This document shows, in pieces, positions 26,373 through 36,800 of a stretch of 64,000 nt of DNA. Within the stretch, counting starts at the first letter, position 1. Each line of letters opens with the position of its first letter. The notes beneath the pieces were generated by a model that had not been told where the DNA came from, searched no databases, and saw only the letters and a list, made by a program, of their open reading frames with translations. A program made the translations under genes and the position numbers. The stretch is from Tsukamurella conjunctivitidis (GTDB lineage Bacteria; Actinomycetota; Actinomycetes; Mycobacteriales; Mycobacteriaceae): contig NZ_VIGX01000001.1 of the NCBI RefSeq assembly GCF_007858475.1, forward strand, positions 620,001 to 684,000, read 5' to 3'.

Positions 26373-27091
26373 CGGCGCACGCGGTAGCAGCGCTCAGCGC
26401 CCGGTTCGGTACCGAGGTGCCGCCCGTGCTGTGGACGCCGCCCGACCCGCGGCACACCGACCTGCGCGCACCGGATGCGCTGCCCGACAACGATCTCGAC
26501 GACGACGAAGCCACCGCGCTGGGCGTGCTGGCCGCCGCGCAGGTGCGGATCGAGGCCCGCGCGTCGGGCGCGCTGGACGCGCGGCTGTGCCTGGCCCGGT
26601 CGGGGCATCTGACCGCGCGGGTGGTGCGCGCGGCGGGCACCGCCACCGTCGACCTGCCGCACTGCGACGGCTCCGCGGACCGGCTGGCGGCGCTCGTCGC
26701 TCCGGTTCTGGGAGGCGGGCGGCCGGCGGATCCCGCGGTCGCGGCGTCGTTCCCGGCCGAGGCGGGGCGGGCGGCGCTGCGCGCCGGCGACGCGGGCGAG
26801 ATCGGTGCCGCGCTGCGGGCGACCGGCGTGGACGCGGACGCCGCGCGCCTGATCGGGCGGATCTTCGCGCGCTCGCAGCGCAGCGTCGAGTTCACGCTGT
26901 ACGCAGGCGATCACCGGTGTGCGGTGGTGGTGGCGGTCATCGACGCGCCCAGCGGGCGGGTCGTGGTGCGGACGGCGAGCGAGCCGGGCACGGGAGCGTG
27001 GATCTCCGTCGCCGACGGCAGCGCACACCGCATCGGCAGGGCGCTGCGGCGCGCCTGCGAGGAACTTCCGGGGGGCGGCTGGACGCCGTGA
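26369..27091 (+). CDS. EspG-like ESX secretion chaperone
   Basis: 240 residues, cytoplasmic. The later half (GEIGAALRATGVDADAARLI, RSVEFTLYAGDHRCAVVVAV, VVVRTASEPGTGAWISVADG, ending RIGRALRRACEELPGGGW) follows the pattern of the EspG family, chaperones that hold PPE proteins in soluble form until the ESX ATPase takes them. Overlaps the PPE-like gene by 4 bases. M. tuberculosis ESX-4 has no EspG, so this is an extra component at this location. The family call is by pattern; a structure model would settle it. Confidence 0.55.
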   Translation: MTAHAVAALSARFGTEVPPVLWTPPDPRHTDLRAPDALPDNDLDDDEATALGVLAAAQVRIEARASGALDARLCLARSGHLTARVVRAAGTATVDLPHCDGSADRLAALVAPVLGGGRPADPAVAASFPAEAGRAALRAGDAGEIGAALRATGVDADAARLIGRIFARSQRSVEFTLYAGDHRCAVVVAVIDAPSGRVVVRTASEPGTGAWISVADGSAHRIGRALRRACEELPGGGWTP

Positions 27092-27160
27092 CCGGGAACG
27101 GTGCGCGCCAACCGGGCGCGGGCCGACGGTGCCGGCACGTCCGGCGGGGAGGAGCACGAA

Positions 27161-27463
27161 ATGGCAACCGGAACCAGGGCCGAACTCGCGTCGATGAAGA
27201 CCGGCGCCGACACGCTGGACGACCTCGGGGCGCAGATGAAGACGACCCTGAACCAGCTGCGCGGCGACGTCGAGGCCACCCAGGGGGTGTGGGCCGGCGC
27301 GGCCCAGGTCGCCTTCCTGGGCGTGATGGCGCGGTGGGACGAGAGCGCGGCGAAGGTGAACACCGCGCTCGTCGACATCAGCACCATGCTCTCGGGCAAC
27401 ACGACGAGCTACCGCACGCAGGAGGACCAGAACACCTCCGACATCACCGCGCTCAGCCTCTAG
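27161..27463 (+). CDS. esxU: WXG100 protein, EsxU-like
   Basis: 100-residue Esx protein: helix, WAG turn (Trp44-Gly46 in TQGVWAGAAQVAF), helix, with a C-terminal YRTQE (Tyr84-Glu88), the YxxxE export signal. It sits in the esxU position of the ESX-4 gene order, next to an esxT-like partner, so the pair probably forms the secreted heterodimer. GGGGAGGAG precedes the ATG at 27161. No ECF-type promoter was found immediately upstream. Confidence 0.82.
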   Translation: MATGTRAELASMKTGADTLDDLGAQMKTTLNQLRGDVEATQGVWAGAAQVAFLGVMARWDESAAKVNTALVDISTMLSGNTTSYRTQEDQNTSDITALSL

Positions 27464-27497
27464 AGCGCGTCCGAACGACACAGGGGGAGACCACAGC

Positions 27498-27791
27498 ATG
27501 AGCGACATGATCCGCTACGACTACGCCACCATCCGGGGAGCGCTCGACGACATCGCGCAGCGCACCACGGTGCTGATCCAGCAGGCCGACGCGATCCGCA
27601 CCGAACAGAACAAGTTCGCGGGCGCGTGGGAGGACCCGGACTCGGCGACCGCCTATCAGGCGGTGCAGACCCGCTGGAACACCAGCTTCGAGGACATCAA
27701 CGACCTGCTCGGGCGCGTGCGGACCGCGGCCGAGAACGCGGTGGCGTCCATGCAGCAGACCAACACCAAGGCCGCGGAGGGCTGGACGTAG
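27498..27791 (+). CDS. esxT: WXG100 protein, EsxT-like
   Basis: 97 residues. MIRYDYATIRGALDDIAQRT, then AWEDPDSATAYQAVQTRWNT (turn Trp44-Glu45-Asp46, a variant of WXG), and a helix ending AAEGWT, close to the M. tuberculosis EsxT pattern. No YxxxD/E at the end, as expected for the partner that does not carry the signal. GGGGGAGA precedes the start. The transcript ends at the hairpin at 27813. Confidence 0.82.
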   Translation: MSDMIRYDYATIRGALDDIAQRTTVLIQQADAIRTEQNKFAGAWEDPDSATAYQAVQTRWNTSFEDINDLLGRVRTAAENAVASMQQTNTKAAEGWT

Positions 27792-27812
27792 ACACTCCGT
27801 CGCACCGACGGA

Positions 27813-27850
27813 CTCGGGCCCGGCAGCCGGCGACGGCTACCGGGCCCGAG
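27813..27850. terminator. Hairpin between convergent esxT and eccE
   Basis: CTCGGGCCCGG pairs with CCGGGCCCGAG, with additional AGCC/GGCT pairing inside the loop. No clear U run. Probably serves both converging transcripts. Confidence 0.65.
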
Positions 27851-27870
27851 CCGTGTCGCGGCGGTCCCGG

Positions 27871-29322
27871 TCAGGCGACGAGCCGCAGCGTCGCCGCACC
27901 CCCGTCGGTACGCACCGTCAGCATTCCCGGCAGGGGCTGGCTGAGCACCACGTCGGCCTCGGTCACGGGGGAGATCCCCGCCTGCTCGATGCGCCACACC
28001 GTCCCGGCGGGCTCGACCGAGCCCGGCGTCAGTCCCGCGGCGGTGCCGTCGAGGACGGTCACCGTGTAGTCCGCGGGGCCGATTCCCGCGTACTGCGGCG
28101 GAAGGTGCCAGCCGGAGATCCACAGGTGGCGTGGCGAACCCACCCAGTTCACCAGCGGCTGCCAGACGGCCGGCCGACCGGTCACGATGAGCACCCGTGC
28201 TCCGGTCGCGACCGCCCGCTCCACGAGCTGTCGCGCCGGGTCGTCGGCCACCGCCGCCCACACGGTGCGGACGCCGCGACCGTGCAGGCGCGCCGCGACG
28301 GGCCCGCCGGTCGCGTCCGAGCCCAGGACCTGTCCGCAGCCGCCGAGTGGGACGTGCAGTGTCTCGATCGCCTGCGCGGGGCCGCTCACCTCGTGATCTC
28401 CGCGTCGCGCGGGCTCCTCCGCTCCGTGCGCGGATCTCCACGCCCCGAGTCGGACACCGCCGGTGTCGTCGAGGCGCACCGAGACGCCGGCGCGGCCGGG
28501 CCCGTCGTTGGAGAACAAGGAGGTCAGTTCGCCTCGGGCGAGGGCCTCCGGGTCACACGGTGCGGAGTCCGCCGGTGGCGCGGGGTCGATACCGACGGCC
28601 TCCGACGGGCGTAGCGCGACCGCCGTGATCCCCTGCGCGCGGAGCACGTCGACGGTCCGTTGCGCCGCGAGCGCGGCGACCCGGAGCTCGGCCGACGGTC
28701 CGCCCCCGCGCCGCGCGCAGGCGGCCGCGCAGTCGGCGGGGTCGATCGTCACCGCGATCAACACCTCCGTCGTGGCCCATCGGTGCAGCGGCCCGAGCAG
28801 TTGCTGATAGCGCGCCCGCGGTGCGGGCGGCTCGCCCGCCGCCCGCCCGCCCGCGAACAGCAGGTCGATTCGGGCGATCGGAGTGTCCGCGTGTCGGAGC
28901 AGGCCGGCGAGCAGGCCCAGCGGCACGCCGGGGTCCTCCTGGCGGAGCATAGCCACCAGCTGAGGGGCCGCAGGGGCGAGCCGCACGAAGGCCGTGGACC
29001 GGCGGCCGGATCGACGGACTCCGATCTCGCCGCCACCCGGGTACGGCGCCGTGTCGACGGTGGCGGCCGCGGCGGTGCGGCCGCGGAGCCGGTCCGCCGC
29101 GTACTCCGCCCCCGACGTGCCGCGCACCCGGACGAGTGCCCCCGCGCCGATCGCCAGCGCCGCGGTGGCGGCCGCCCAGTGCGGCGCATCGAGCGCGGCG
29201 GCGCCGAGGCCGGCTGCGGCCGCGGCGGCCTCCGCGAGGAGGACCGCCCCGCTCGAGGGCCACGCCGCACGATGCCAGCGCCCGGGCGCGACGAGTCCGG
29301 TCGATCCGGTTGCTTGTTCCAT
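27871..29322 (-). CDS. eccE: ESX conserved component EccE
   Basis: 483 residues. Two adjacent N-terminal membrane helices (GAVLLAEAAAAAAGLGAAAL and WAAATAALAIGAGALV, about residues 25-65) are followed by a large soluble domain, the usual EccE plan; EccE sits at the periphery of the ESX membrane complex. GGGGGAACGG precedes the ATG. Divergent from eccB. The M. tuberculosis ESX-4 locus lacks eccE, whereas M. abscessus and several other genera retain it at ESX-4, so this resembles the fuller version. Confidence 0.75.
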   Translation of the reverse strand: MEQATGSTGLVAPGRWHRAAWPSSGAVLLAEAAAAAAGLGAAALDAPHWAAATAALAIGAGALVRVRGTSGAEYAADRLRGRTAAAATVDTAPYPGGGEIGVRRSGRRSTAFVRLAPAAPQLVAMLRQEDPGVPLGLLAGLLRHADTPIARIDLLFAGGRAAGEPPAPRARYQQLLGPLHRWATTEVLIAVTIDPADCAAACARRGGGPSAELRVAALAAQRTVDVLRAQGITAVALRPSEAVGIDPAPPADSAPCDPEALARGELTSLFSNDGPGRAGVSVRLDDTGGVRLGAWRSAHGAEEPARRGDHEVSGPAQAIETLHVPLGGCGQVLGSDATGGPVAARLHGRGVRTVWAAVADDPARQLVERAVATGARVLIVTGRPAVWQPLVNWVGSPRHLWISGWHLPPQYAGIGPADYTVTVLDGTAAGLTPGSVEPAGTVWRIEQAGISPVTEADVVLSQPLPGMLTVRTDGGAATLRLVA

Positions 29323-29404
29323 TTCCGTTCCCCCTCGGGCGGCGGGACGTCTCCCCCGAAACGCGCTGCCGTGCGCCGAAAGTACCGTATTCTCCCTGTC
29401 AGGA

Positions 29405-29428
29405 CGGCCGCTTCGGGGGAAGCGGCCG
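29405..29428 (+). other. Hairpin in the eccB leader
   Basis: CGGCCGCTTC-GGGG-GAAGCGGCCG, a perfect 10-bp stem with a 4-base loop, 24 bases before the eccB start and 12 bases after a TATTCT that could be its -10. It may influence eccB expression or mRNA stability. Confidence 0.45.
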
Positions 29429-29452
29429 ACACGCACCTTGGGGGAGGGCGTC

Positions 29453-30871
29453 ATGCGGAAGCAGTTGACCACGCGCGCGCAGGTGAGCGGGTACCGATTC
29501 ATCCTGCGGCGGATGGATCATGCGCTCTTGCGGCGGGATCCCCGCATGATCTCGGATCCGATGGCCTCGCAGTCGCGCTCGCTCATCGCCGGACTGGTGC
29601 TCGCGCTCGTGATCACGGGCGGCTGCGGTGTGCTCGCCCTGCTCCGCCCGCAGGGCGCGGTGGGCGACGCGAAGATCGTGCTGGCCAAGGAGTCCGGCGC
29701 ACTGTACGTCCGGGTGGACGATGTTCTCCATCCGGTCACCGGGCTCGCCTCCGCGCGCCTGGTGGTCGGCGAAGCAGCACAACCGACATCCGTGAAGGAC
29801 AAGCGGCTCAGCGACTTCCGTCGCGGGCCGGAGGTCGGGATCGTCGGTGCGCCAGCACAGATCCTCGGCCCCACCTCGGCGTGGAACGAGGGCGCGTCGC
29901 CCTGGCTGCTGTGCGACCGGACCCGCCTGGCGCCGTCGGACAAGCCCGCTGCGCGCGACGCCCTCGACACGATGGTCTCGTCGGTCGACTCGGGCGCCGC
30001 GGACGACGGTGCCGTGCTCGTCCGCCGCGACGGCGACCACTACCTGCTGTTCCGGGGCGTCCGCGCCGCGGTGGACCCGTCGGATCCGGTGGTGCGCAGG
30101 CTCGCCGGGCTCGACGGTGCCCCCGCCCGCGCGATCAGCGCGCCCCTGCTCAACGCCTTCGATCAGATCGATCCGATCGTGATTCCGCAGGTCCCGGCGC
30201 GCGGCCAGCCGTCGGTCGCCGTCAACGGCGCCCGCGTCGGCGACGTGGTGCGCGTCTCCGACACCGACCGCGACCGCCTGTACCTCGTTCTCGCAGACGG
30301 CGTGCAGCCGATCGGTGCGTGGGCGGCCGATCTGATCCGCGCCGGCGATCCCACGGGCGCGCCGATCGGGACGGCGTCGGCCGCCACCGTGGCCGCGGCC
30401 GCGACGCGTCGCGTGGTGCCCGTCGCGGACCTGCCCGATCGCCGGCCTTCGCTGCGTGCGGTCCGCGACGCACCGGTGGTCTGTGCGGCTGCGGCCTCCG
30501 ACGGCGAGGGCGGTGGTGGCGTCGAGCTGCGTACCTTCCGGGCCGTGCCCGGCCCCGGAGCGCCCGTCGCGCTGGCGGGCGCCGACGGTGCCGGGGACGC
30601 GCTCGATGCGGCGTCCGTACCGGCCGGAACGGGCGAGTACGTCGTGGCCGCGGAGCCCGGCGGCGAGCGCCGCGACGGTCTGTTCTACGTCTCGGACTCG
30701 GGTGTCCGGTATGGGATCCCGGATGCGGAGACCGCCCGCATCCTGGGCCTGCAGCACAAGCCGCGCCCCGTGGCCTGGTCCGTGCTGGCTGCGATCCCGG
30801 CGGGTCCCGATCTGACCCGGGCCGCCGCGTCGGTGACCCGCGACGGTACGCCGGTCACCGTGGACCGGTGA
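29453..30871 (+). CDS. eccB: ESX core component EccB
   Basis: 472 residues. Short cytoplasmic N terminus with the family motif RAQVSGYRFILRRMDHALLR, one membrane helix (SLIAGLVLALVITGGCGVLA, residues 43-62) and a large periplasmic part with repeated strand motifs (ALYVRVDDVLHPVTGLASAR, LFYVSDSGVRYGIPDAETA). EccB forms the periplasmic face of the ESX pore. GGGGGAGGG is the ribosome-binding site. Convergent with mycP, 13 bases apart. Confidence 0.93.
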   Translation: MRKQLTTRAQVSGYRFILRRMDHALLRRDPRMISDPMASQSRSLIAGLVLALVITGGCGVLALLRPQGAVGDAKIVLAKESGALYVRVDDVLHPVTGLASARLVVGEAAQPTSVKDKRLSDFRRGPEVGIVGAPAQILGPTSAWNEGASPWLLCDRTRLAPSDKPAARDALDTMVSSVDSGAADDGAVLVRRDGDHYLLFRGVRAAVDPSDPVVRRLAGLDGAPARAISAPLLNAFDQIDPIVIPQVPARGQPSVAVNGARVGDVVRVSDTDRDRLYLVLADGVQPIGAWAADLIRAGDPTGAPIGTASAATVAAAATRRVVPVADLPDRRPSLRAVRDAPVVCAAAASDGEGGGGVELRTFRAVPGPGAPVALAGADGAGDALDAASVPAGTGEYVVAAEPGGERRDGLFYVSDSGVRYGIPDAETARILGLQHKPRPVAWSVLAAIPAGPDLTRAAASVTRDGTPVTVDR

Positions 30872-30884
30872 ACCGGGCGGCCGG

Positions 30885-32144
30885 TCAGCGGCGAGCGAGG
30901 CAGGCCGCGACGGCGGCCACGAGCAGCAGAGCCACGCCGCCGAGGGCGATGGTGCGTGGCCGGGTGTCCGGTGCCGGCGCGGGCGAGATGTCCAGCCGGC
31001 CCGGCGCGGGAGCCTCGCCGGGGAGAGCGGCGGATACCGCCGCCACGGGATCGACGATCCCGGCCCCGCCCATTCCCGCGGACCGGCGCGCGGTCGCGAG
31101 GATCCGGCTGCGCACCTGGGCCGCGGTGAGCTGCGGGAACCGGGCGCGCACCAGGGCGGCCACTCCGGCGACGTAGGGCGCCGCGTAGCTGGTGCCGGCG
31201 AGCGGGGCGGTGCCCTCGCGGGTGACCTGGGCGTTGGCGAGCCCGATTCCGCGGGGCTCCAGCGTGGTCACGTCGGTACCCGGCGCGGCGACCGTGACCC
31301 AGGGCCCGGCCAGGGAGAACTCGGCCGCCCGCCCGTCCGGCTCCGTCGCACCCACGGCGAGCACGTGATCGGCGAACCGGGCGGGCGAGGCGAGAGTCGC
31401 CGGCGCGGCGGGATTCGCGTTCTGCTCCGCGCAGGCGGTACCCGAGGCGACGTTGCCGGCGGCCGCGACCACCACCACGTTCCGGTCGGCCGCGTATCGC
31501 ACAGCGCGCCCGAGGGCCCCGTCGCCGAGCGCGGACTCCGAACCCGCGCAGGCCACCTCGGAGATGTTCACGACGGTGGCACCCAGGTCCACGGCGCGCA
31601 CCACCGCGTACGCCATCGTGGTCACGTTGCCGTGGCTGTTCACGCCGCGCTGCTGCGGTTCGAAGGCGGCGCTGGCCTGACGGATCGCGATGATCGTCGC
31701 CGCGGGGGCGACCCCGGAGAAGGCGTCGCCGGGTGCGGGCCGGCCGGCGATGATCCCCGCGACGGCCGTGCCGTGCGCGTCGCAGTCGTCGCGGCCGTCG
31801 CCCGTCGCCACGTAGTCACCGCCCGCGATCACCTCGCCGAGCCGCGGATGCGGTGTGACACCGGTGTCGATGACGGCGACCTTCTGGCCCTCCCCGCGCG
31901 TGAATCTCCAGGCGTGGTCGAAGCGCAGGGAACGCGCGACGTGGTCCGGGCGCGCGTAGTCGGTTCCGGGTTGGGTGCGGAGCGTGTTGCACTGGGAACG
32001 CTGCACCGTGGGCGCGAGCGGGCCGACGGGGCCGCGCGGCGCACCGTCGGGCGGAGGATCGGCGGCCACCGGCGCGCCGGGGATCACGGGCACCGCGAGG
32101 CTGAGGACGGCCGCCGCGGTCGCCGCCCGGATCCGCCGCCCCAT
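30885..32144 (-). CDS. mycP: Mycosin, ESX subtilisin-like protease
   Basis: 419 residues. Signal peptide (residues 1-28), catalytic Asp93 (VIDTG), His124 (DAHGTAVAG) and Ser319 (AGTSYAAPYVAG), and a C-terminal membrane anchor (IALGGVALLLVAAVAACLAR). Mycosins cap and stabilise the ESX complex on the outer side of the membrane. The N-terminal extension carries Cys52, paired in other mycosins. Its start shares one base with the eccD stop (TGATG), so it is co-expressed with eccD from the ECF-type promoter at 33703-33728. Confidence 0.94.
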   Translation of the reverse strand: MGRRIRAATAAAVLSLAVPVIPGAPVAADPPPDGAPRGPVGPLAPTVQRSQCNTLRTQPGTDYARPDHVARSLRFDHAWRFTRGEGQKVAVIDTGVTPHPRLGEVIAGGDYVATGDGRDDCDAHGTAVAGIIAGRPAPGDAFSGVAPAATIIAIRQASAAFEPQQRGVNSHGNVTTMAYAVVRAVDLGATVVNISEVACAGSESALGDGALGRAVRYAADRNVVVVAAAGNVASGTACAEQNANPAAPATLASPARFADHVLAVGATEPDGRAAEFSLAGPWVTVAAPGTDVTTLEPRGIGLANAQVTREGTAPLAGTSYAAPYVAGVAALVRARFPQLTAAQVRSRILATARRSAGMGGAGIVDPVAAVSAALPGEAPAPGRLDISPAPAPDTRPRTIALGGVALLLVAAVAACLARR

Positions 32145-33646
32145 CAGAGGTTCCGGACGGTGGCGTAGACGTCCCAGACCCAGCCCAACAGGGGGCCGGC
32201 CGCGGCGATCGTGAGGTACTCGCCGAGCTCCGCCAGCCGGCGCTGTACCGGGCTGAAGACGATCCCCGGGGCGAGGGCGCCGCACGCGAGCGCGAGGGCG
32301 CCGATCGCCGCGAGCCCCACGAGCCCCACCACCGGCCACGAGCCGAATCCCCACGCGAGGCTCACGGCGGTGCCGATCGCGATCGTCGCACCGGCCAGCA
32401 CGCCCGCGCTCGCCTGCACGGGTTCGGCGTGTGTGCGGCCGCGCAGGCAGAAGGCCACGGCCATGACCAGCGCGAAAGCGAGGTGATGGCCCGGCAGTTC
32501 GCGCGTGGCCGCGCCGACGGCGAGCGTGGCGACCGCCCCGGCGGTCGCGGCGCCGACGGTGATCCCGGTGCAGATGAGCTGCGCGAGATCGGATCGCGGC
32601 GGGACGTCCCGCTCCTGCGGCTCGTCGTCGAGGCCCGCGGCGACCGCGCCGACACCGGCCACCGTGGGCGGCGGGTCGTCGTCGATGGGGTCGATCCGCT
32701 CGCCCGCCGCCGGCACGTGCGGCAGCGGCAGGCGCGCCGCTACGGCGGCGATCCGAGCGGCGAAGACCAGTACGAGGTACGCGACCACGGCGACGGTGGC
32801 GCCGATCGCGGCCCGGTGCCCGGGGAGCCAGAGGGCCGCGAACATCGCCGGGCCCGCGACGGCGGCGGCGGTGAGGAGTGCCGTGTGCACCACCGTGCCG
32901 CGGCCGGTGAACCGCAGCGCAACCAGCGCCGCGACGGCGGCCGTCGCGGTGGCGAGGAGCGCGTGCGGCGGGCCGTAGCGACCGTCTGCGCCGAGAGGCA
33001 CGACGAGCGCACCGGTCACACCGGCGAGGACGGTGGCGCAGATCGAGAGCGCCGTGGGCACGGGGCCCGGTGCGGCCGTCCGGCGGCTCGACAGCACCGC
33101 ACCGGTGAGCAGTGCCAGAGCAGTGGCGCCGCACCACAACTGCCCGAAGACGTGGTCGACCGCGGGTCGCGCGCCGTCGGCGCTCCGCGGACCGAGGCCG
33201 AGCCGCAGCGCGACCGCGCCCGTGGCGAGCGTCGCCAGGCCGAGCACGATCAGGCCGATGATCAGGGCAGCCCGTTCGTCCCAGCGGCGTCCGGTGACGA
33301 GATCTGCTGCGGTGCGGTCGAAGACGTCGTCGAAGATCGGCGGCGGGGGCGGGGCCTCCGCCACGAACAGGACCAGGAGCGCCCCGTCGGAGATGCCGGC
33401 GTCCGCGGGAGTCTGCGGGCCCGGGAGCGGCTCGCCCCCGACCGGCGCGAGGCGCCACGGTCGTGACCACGCGGACTCCGCGGAGCCACCGATCCGGTCG
33501 CCGAAGAGCCGCACCAGTTCCGGGATCAGCACCTCCGTCGGCGTGAGCAGCGGCAGAGAGACATCGACCTGCGCCCCGCCGCACAGCACCGAGACGCGAC
33601 TCAGTCGCGCCACCTCGGCGGTCGTCTCCTCCATCACGTCGGTCAC
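32144..33646 (-). CDS. eccD: ESX membrane channel component EccD
   Basis: 500 residues. An N-terminal ubiquitin-like domain (residues 1-95: RVSVLCGGAQVDVSLPLLTP, ISDGALLVLFV) is followed by about 11 membrane helices, as in all EccD proteins. The GTG at 33646 is chosen because GGAGGGGGC lies just before it and the length is then typical. Operon head for eccD-mycP. Confidence 0.92.
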   Translation of the reverse strand: MTDVMEETTAEVARLSRVSVLCGGAQVDVSLPLLTPTEVLIPELVRLFGDRIGGSAESAWSRPWRLAPVGGEPLPGPQTPADAGISDGALLVLFVAEAPPPPPIFDDVFDRTAADLVTGRRWDERAALIIGLIVLGLATLATGAVALRLGLGPRSADGARPAVDHVFGQLWCGATALALLTGAVLSSRRTAAPGPVPTALSICATVLAGVTGALVVPLGADGRYGPPHALLATATAAVAALVALRFTGRGTVVHTALLTAAAVAGPAMFAALWLPGHRAAIGATVAVVAYLVLVFAARIAAVAARLPLPHVPAAGERIDPIDDDPPPTVAGVGAVAAGLDDEPQERDVPPRSDLAQLICTGITVGAATAGAVATLAVGAATRELPGHHLAFALVMAVAFCLRGRTHAEPVQASAGVLAGATIAIGTAVSLAWGFGSWPVVGLVGLAAIGALALACGALAPGIVFSPVQRRLAELGEYLTIAAAGPLLGWVWDVYATVRNL

Positions 33647-33702
33647 AGCGCCCCCTCCATGCCCTCGCCCGCGCCCGCGGAAGCAGGGCCCGATACTCAT
33701 TG

Positions 33703-33728
33703 GACGCACCAGAGTCGCGATCGGTTCC
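33703..33728 (-). promoter_or_regulatory. ECF-sigma-type promoter of eccD-mycP
   Basis: Read on the minus strand: GGAACC (33728-33723), 16-bp spacer, CGTC (33706-33703), in TGGTGCGTCCAATGAGTA. Eighteen bases around the -10 are identical to the promoter at 45364. The predicted leader to the eccD GTG is about 50 bases. Confidence 0.82.
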
Positions 33729-33835
33729 CTTCCTGCCGAAGTTCGTCGAAAGTCCTCCGCCCACGGCCGGGACGGTGCACAGTGATGCCCACGACGGCGC
33801 GTGGGGGCGCGCCGCAGTCTCGGGGGAGGCCCAGC

Positions 33836-36800
33836 GTGGCTGACACGACCGACCTGGTTTTCGAGCCGGTCACAGAGGGTTTCGCGCGCAAGCAGCGACT
33901 CGCGCCGCCGCGCACGCCGGGCGGCGAGGTGGCGCTCCAGGCGCCGCCCGAGATCCCGCGCGCCGTCCCGGGCGGGTTGCTCGCCAAGCTCCTGCCGGTG
34001 GTCATGGTGGTCGCCGTGATCGGCATGATCGCGCTGATGTTCACCTCGGGCAGCGCCATGATGCAGAGCCCGTTCATGATGATGTTCCCGATCATGATGC
34101 TCATGTCGATGTTCGGCATGTACGGCATGAACAACCGCGGCAACGGCGCGTCCGCGGCGGAGCTCAACGAGGACCGCAAGGACTACCTGCGCTACCTGGG
34201 GCAGATCCGCTCCCAGGTGGACCGCACCCGGACCGAGCAGCGGGCCGCCCTCGAATGGATCCATCCCGATCCGGCCGCGCTCCCCGGCTGCGTCGGCACG
34301 CGCCGGATGTGGGAGCGCAGGCCCGCCGATCCCGACTTCCTCCATGTGCGCGTCGGGGTCGGCAGCCAGCGTCTCGCCACCCGCCTCGTCCCGCCGGAGA
34401 CCGGCCCGCTCGAGGACCTCGAGCCGGTGTCGACGGTGGCGCTGCGCCGGTTCGTCCGGCACGGCGCCTCGGTGCCCGGACTGCCCGTCGCCGTGGCCCT
34501 ACGCGGATTCCCCGCCGTCGGGCTGAGCGGCCCACGCGCCGAGGTCTTCGACACGGCCCGCGCGATGCTCCTCTCCCTCGCCGCGCTGCACGGCCCCGAC
34601 CACGTGCGGATCGTCGCCGCCACGCCCGACGTCGACTCCGCCGAATGGGGCTGGCTGAAGTGGCTTCCACACGCGGCACATCCCACGGAGTGCGACGGCC
34701 TGGGGCCGGTGCGCACGGTCTACGGCTCGGCCGCGGAACTCGAGGACGCGATCGCCCCGGAGCTCGCCGATCGCGGTCCGTTCGCGCGCTCCGCTCCCGT
34801 CGATCCCACCCGGACGCACGTCGTGATCCTGCTGGACCGTGGCATCGCGGTGACCCCCGGAGGCGCGCTCGACGCCGCGGTCGGGATCGACGGTGTCACG
34901 GTGCTCGATCTCTCGCCCGAGCCCGACGCTCTCGCCGTTCGCGGCGGCCTGCACCTCGTGATCGACGACGCCCGGCGACTCGGCGCACGCAGCGCGGCCG
35001 GCGTCGAGTACTTCGCGCAGCCGGACGCGGTCACCGCGGGTGCGGCGCAGGCCACGGCGCGCCGGATCGGGCGGTTCCGGCCGGCGTCGATGGCGGAGCT
35101 CCTCGATTTCGACGGTGACGCGGGCGCGACCGATCCCGGCCTGCCCGCACTGATCGGGATCACCGACGCCGCCGCGATCACGCCCGAGACCGTGTGGCGC
35201 GAGCGCACCGCCCGCGAACGGCTGCGGGTGCCGATCGGAGTGGGGCCGCGGGGCGAGCCGGTGGAGATCGACCTCAAGGAGGCCGCCGAGAACGGCATGG
35301 GCCCCCACGGCCTCTGCATCGGCGCCACGGGTTCCGGCAAGAGCGAATTCCTCCGCACCCTGGTGCTGTCGATGGTCGCGACGCACCCGCCGGAGGCGCT
35401 GAATCTCGTGCTCGTGGACTTCAAGGGCGGCGCCACCTTCCTCGGCCTCGAGACGCTCAACCACGTCGCCGCGGTCATCACGAACCTCGAGGAGGAGATC
35501 GCGATGGTCGACCGCATGCGCGACGCGCTCTCCGGCGAGATGAACCGCCGGCAGGAGGTGCTGCGCAGGGCGGGAAACTTCGCCAACGTCGGCGAGTACG
35601 AGAAGGCGCGCCGCGCGGGCGCCCCGCTCGAACCGTTGCCCGCGCTCGTCGTCATCGTGGACGAGTTCTCCGAACTGCTCTCGCAGAAACCGGATTTCGC
35701 GGAGCTGTTCGTCGCGATCGGCCGCCTCGGCCGGTCGCTGCACATCCACCTCCTGCTGGCCTCGCAGCGGCTCGAGGAGGGCAAGCTGCGCGGTCTCGAC
35801 TCGCACCTGTCCTATCGGATCGGGCTGAAAACATTCTCCGCCAGCGAATCCCGCGCCGTACTCGGCGTGCCGGACGCGTATCATCTGCCGTCGACGCCCG
35901 GCGCGGGCTACCTCAAGTTCGACGCGGATCCACCGCGCCGCTTCCACGCCAGCTACGTCTCGGGCGAGTACGAGCCGCCCACCTCCGCGGCGTCGACGGC
36001 CCGCCGGGGCACGACGGCCGGCGCCGCGGTCCGGGAGTACCTCAACGCCCCGGCCCCGATCGAGCGACGCCGCTCGTCCGGGCTGCCCGAGGGGCTCATG
36101 CGGATCCCCGCCCAGCCGGGGGACCCCGCGTCCACGTCGCACCGGCCGGGCGCAGCCGGGCCGGCGGTGGGCGCACCGTCGCTCCTGCAGACCATGGTCG
36201 CGCGACTGGCCGGTCACGGCCTTCCGGCACACGAGGTCTGGCTGCCGCCGCTCGACGAGTCCTCCGCCGTGGGCGAACTCGCACAGCACCTGCGGCGGAC
36301 CGACTCCACCCCGCTGCGGGTCGCGATCGGCGTCGTCGACCGGCCCTACGACCAGCGTCGCGACCTCCTGGTCGTGGACCTCAACGGCGCGCAGGGCAAC
36401 GTCGCGGTCGTCGGCGGGCCGCAATCGGGGAAGTCCACGGCCCTGCGCACACTCATCGCCTCGGCGGCGCTCACGCACACCCCGCGGCAGGTGCAGTTCT
36501 ACGCGCTGGACTTCGGCGGCGGTTCGCTCGCCAGCATCGCGGGAATCCCGCACGTCGGTTCGGTCGCGGGCCGCCTCGACCCGGACCGGGTGCGACGTAC
36601 CGTCGCGGAGGTGACGGGCGTGATCCGTCGTCGCGAGGCCGCCTTCCGCGAGCACGGCGTCGCCTCGATGGAGCAGTACCGCGCACACCCGGCCGCCGGA
36701 ACCGACCCGTTCGGTGACGTCTTCCTCGTGATCGACGGCTGGCAGGTGCTGCGCAGCGAGTTCGAACCGCTCGAGCCGCAGGTCAACGCGATCGCCGCGC

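Noticed and set aside
30885-33764. Very long minus-strand frame of 959 codons covering mycP and most of eccD
   Set aside because: Only its last 420 codons are mycosin; the rest is an out-of-frame reading of eccD, rich in Arg/Ala/Gly, a shadow typical of high-GC DNA.
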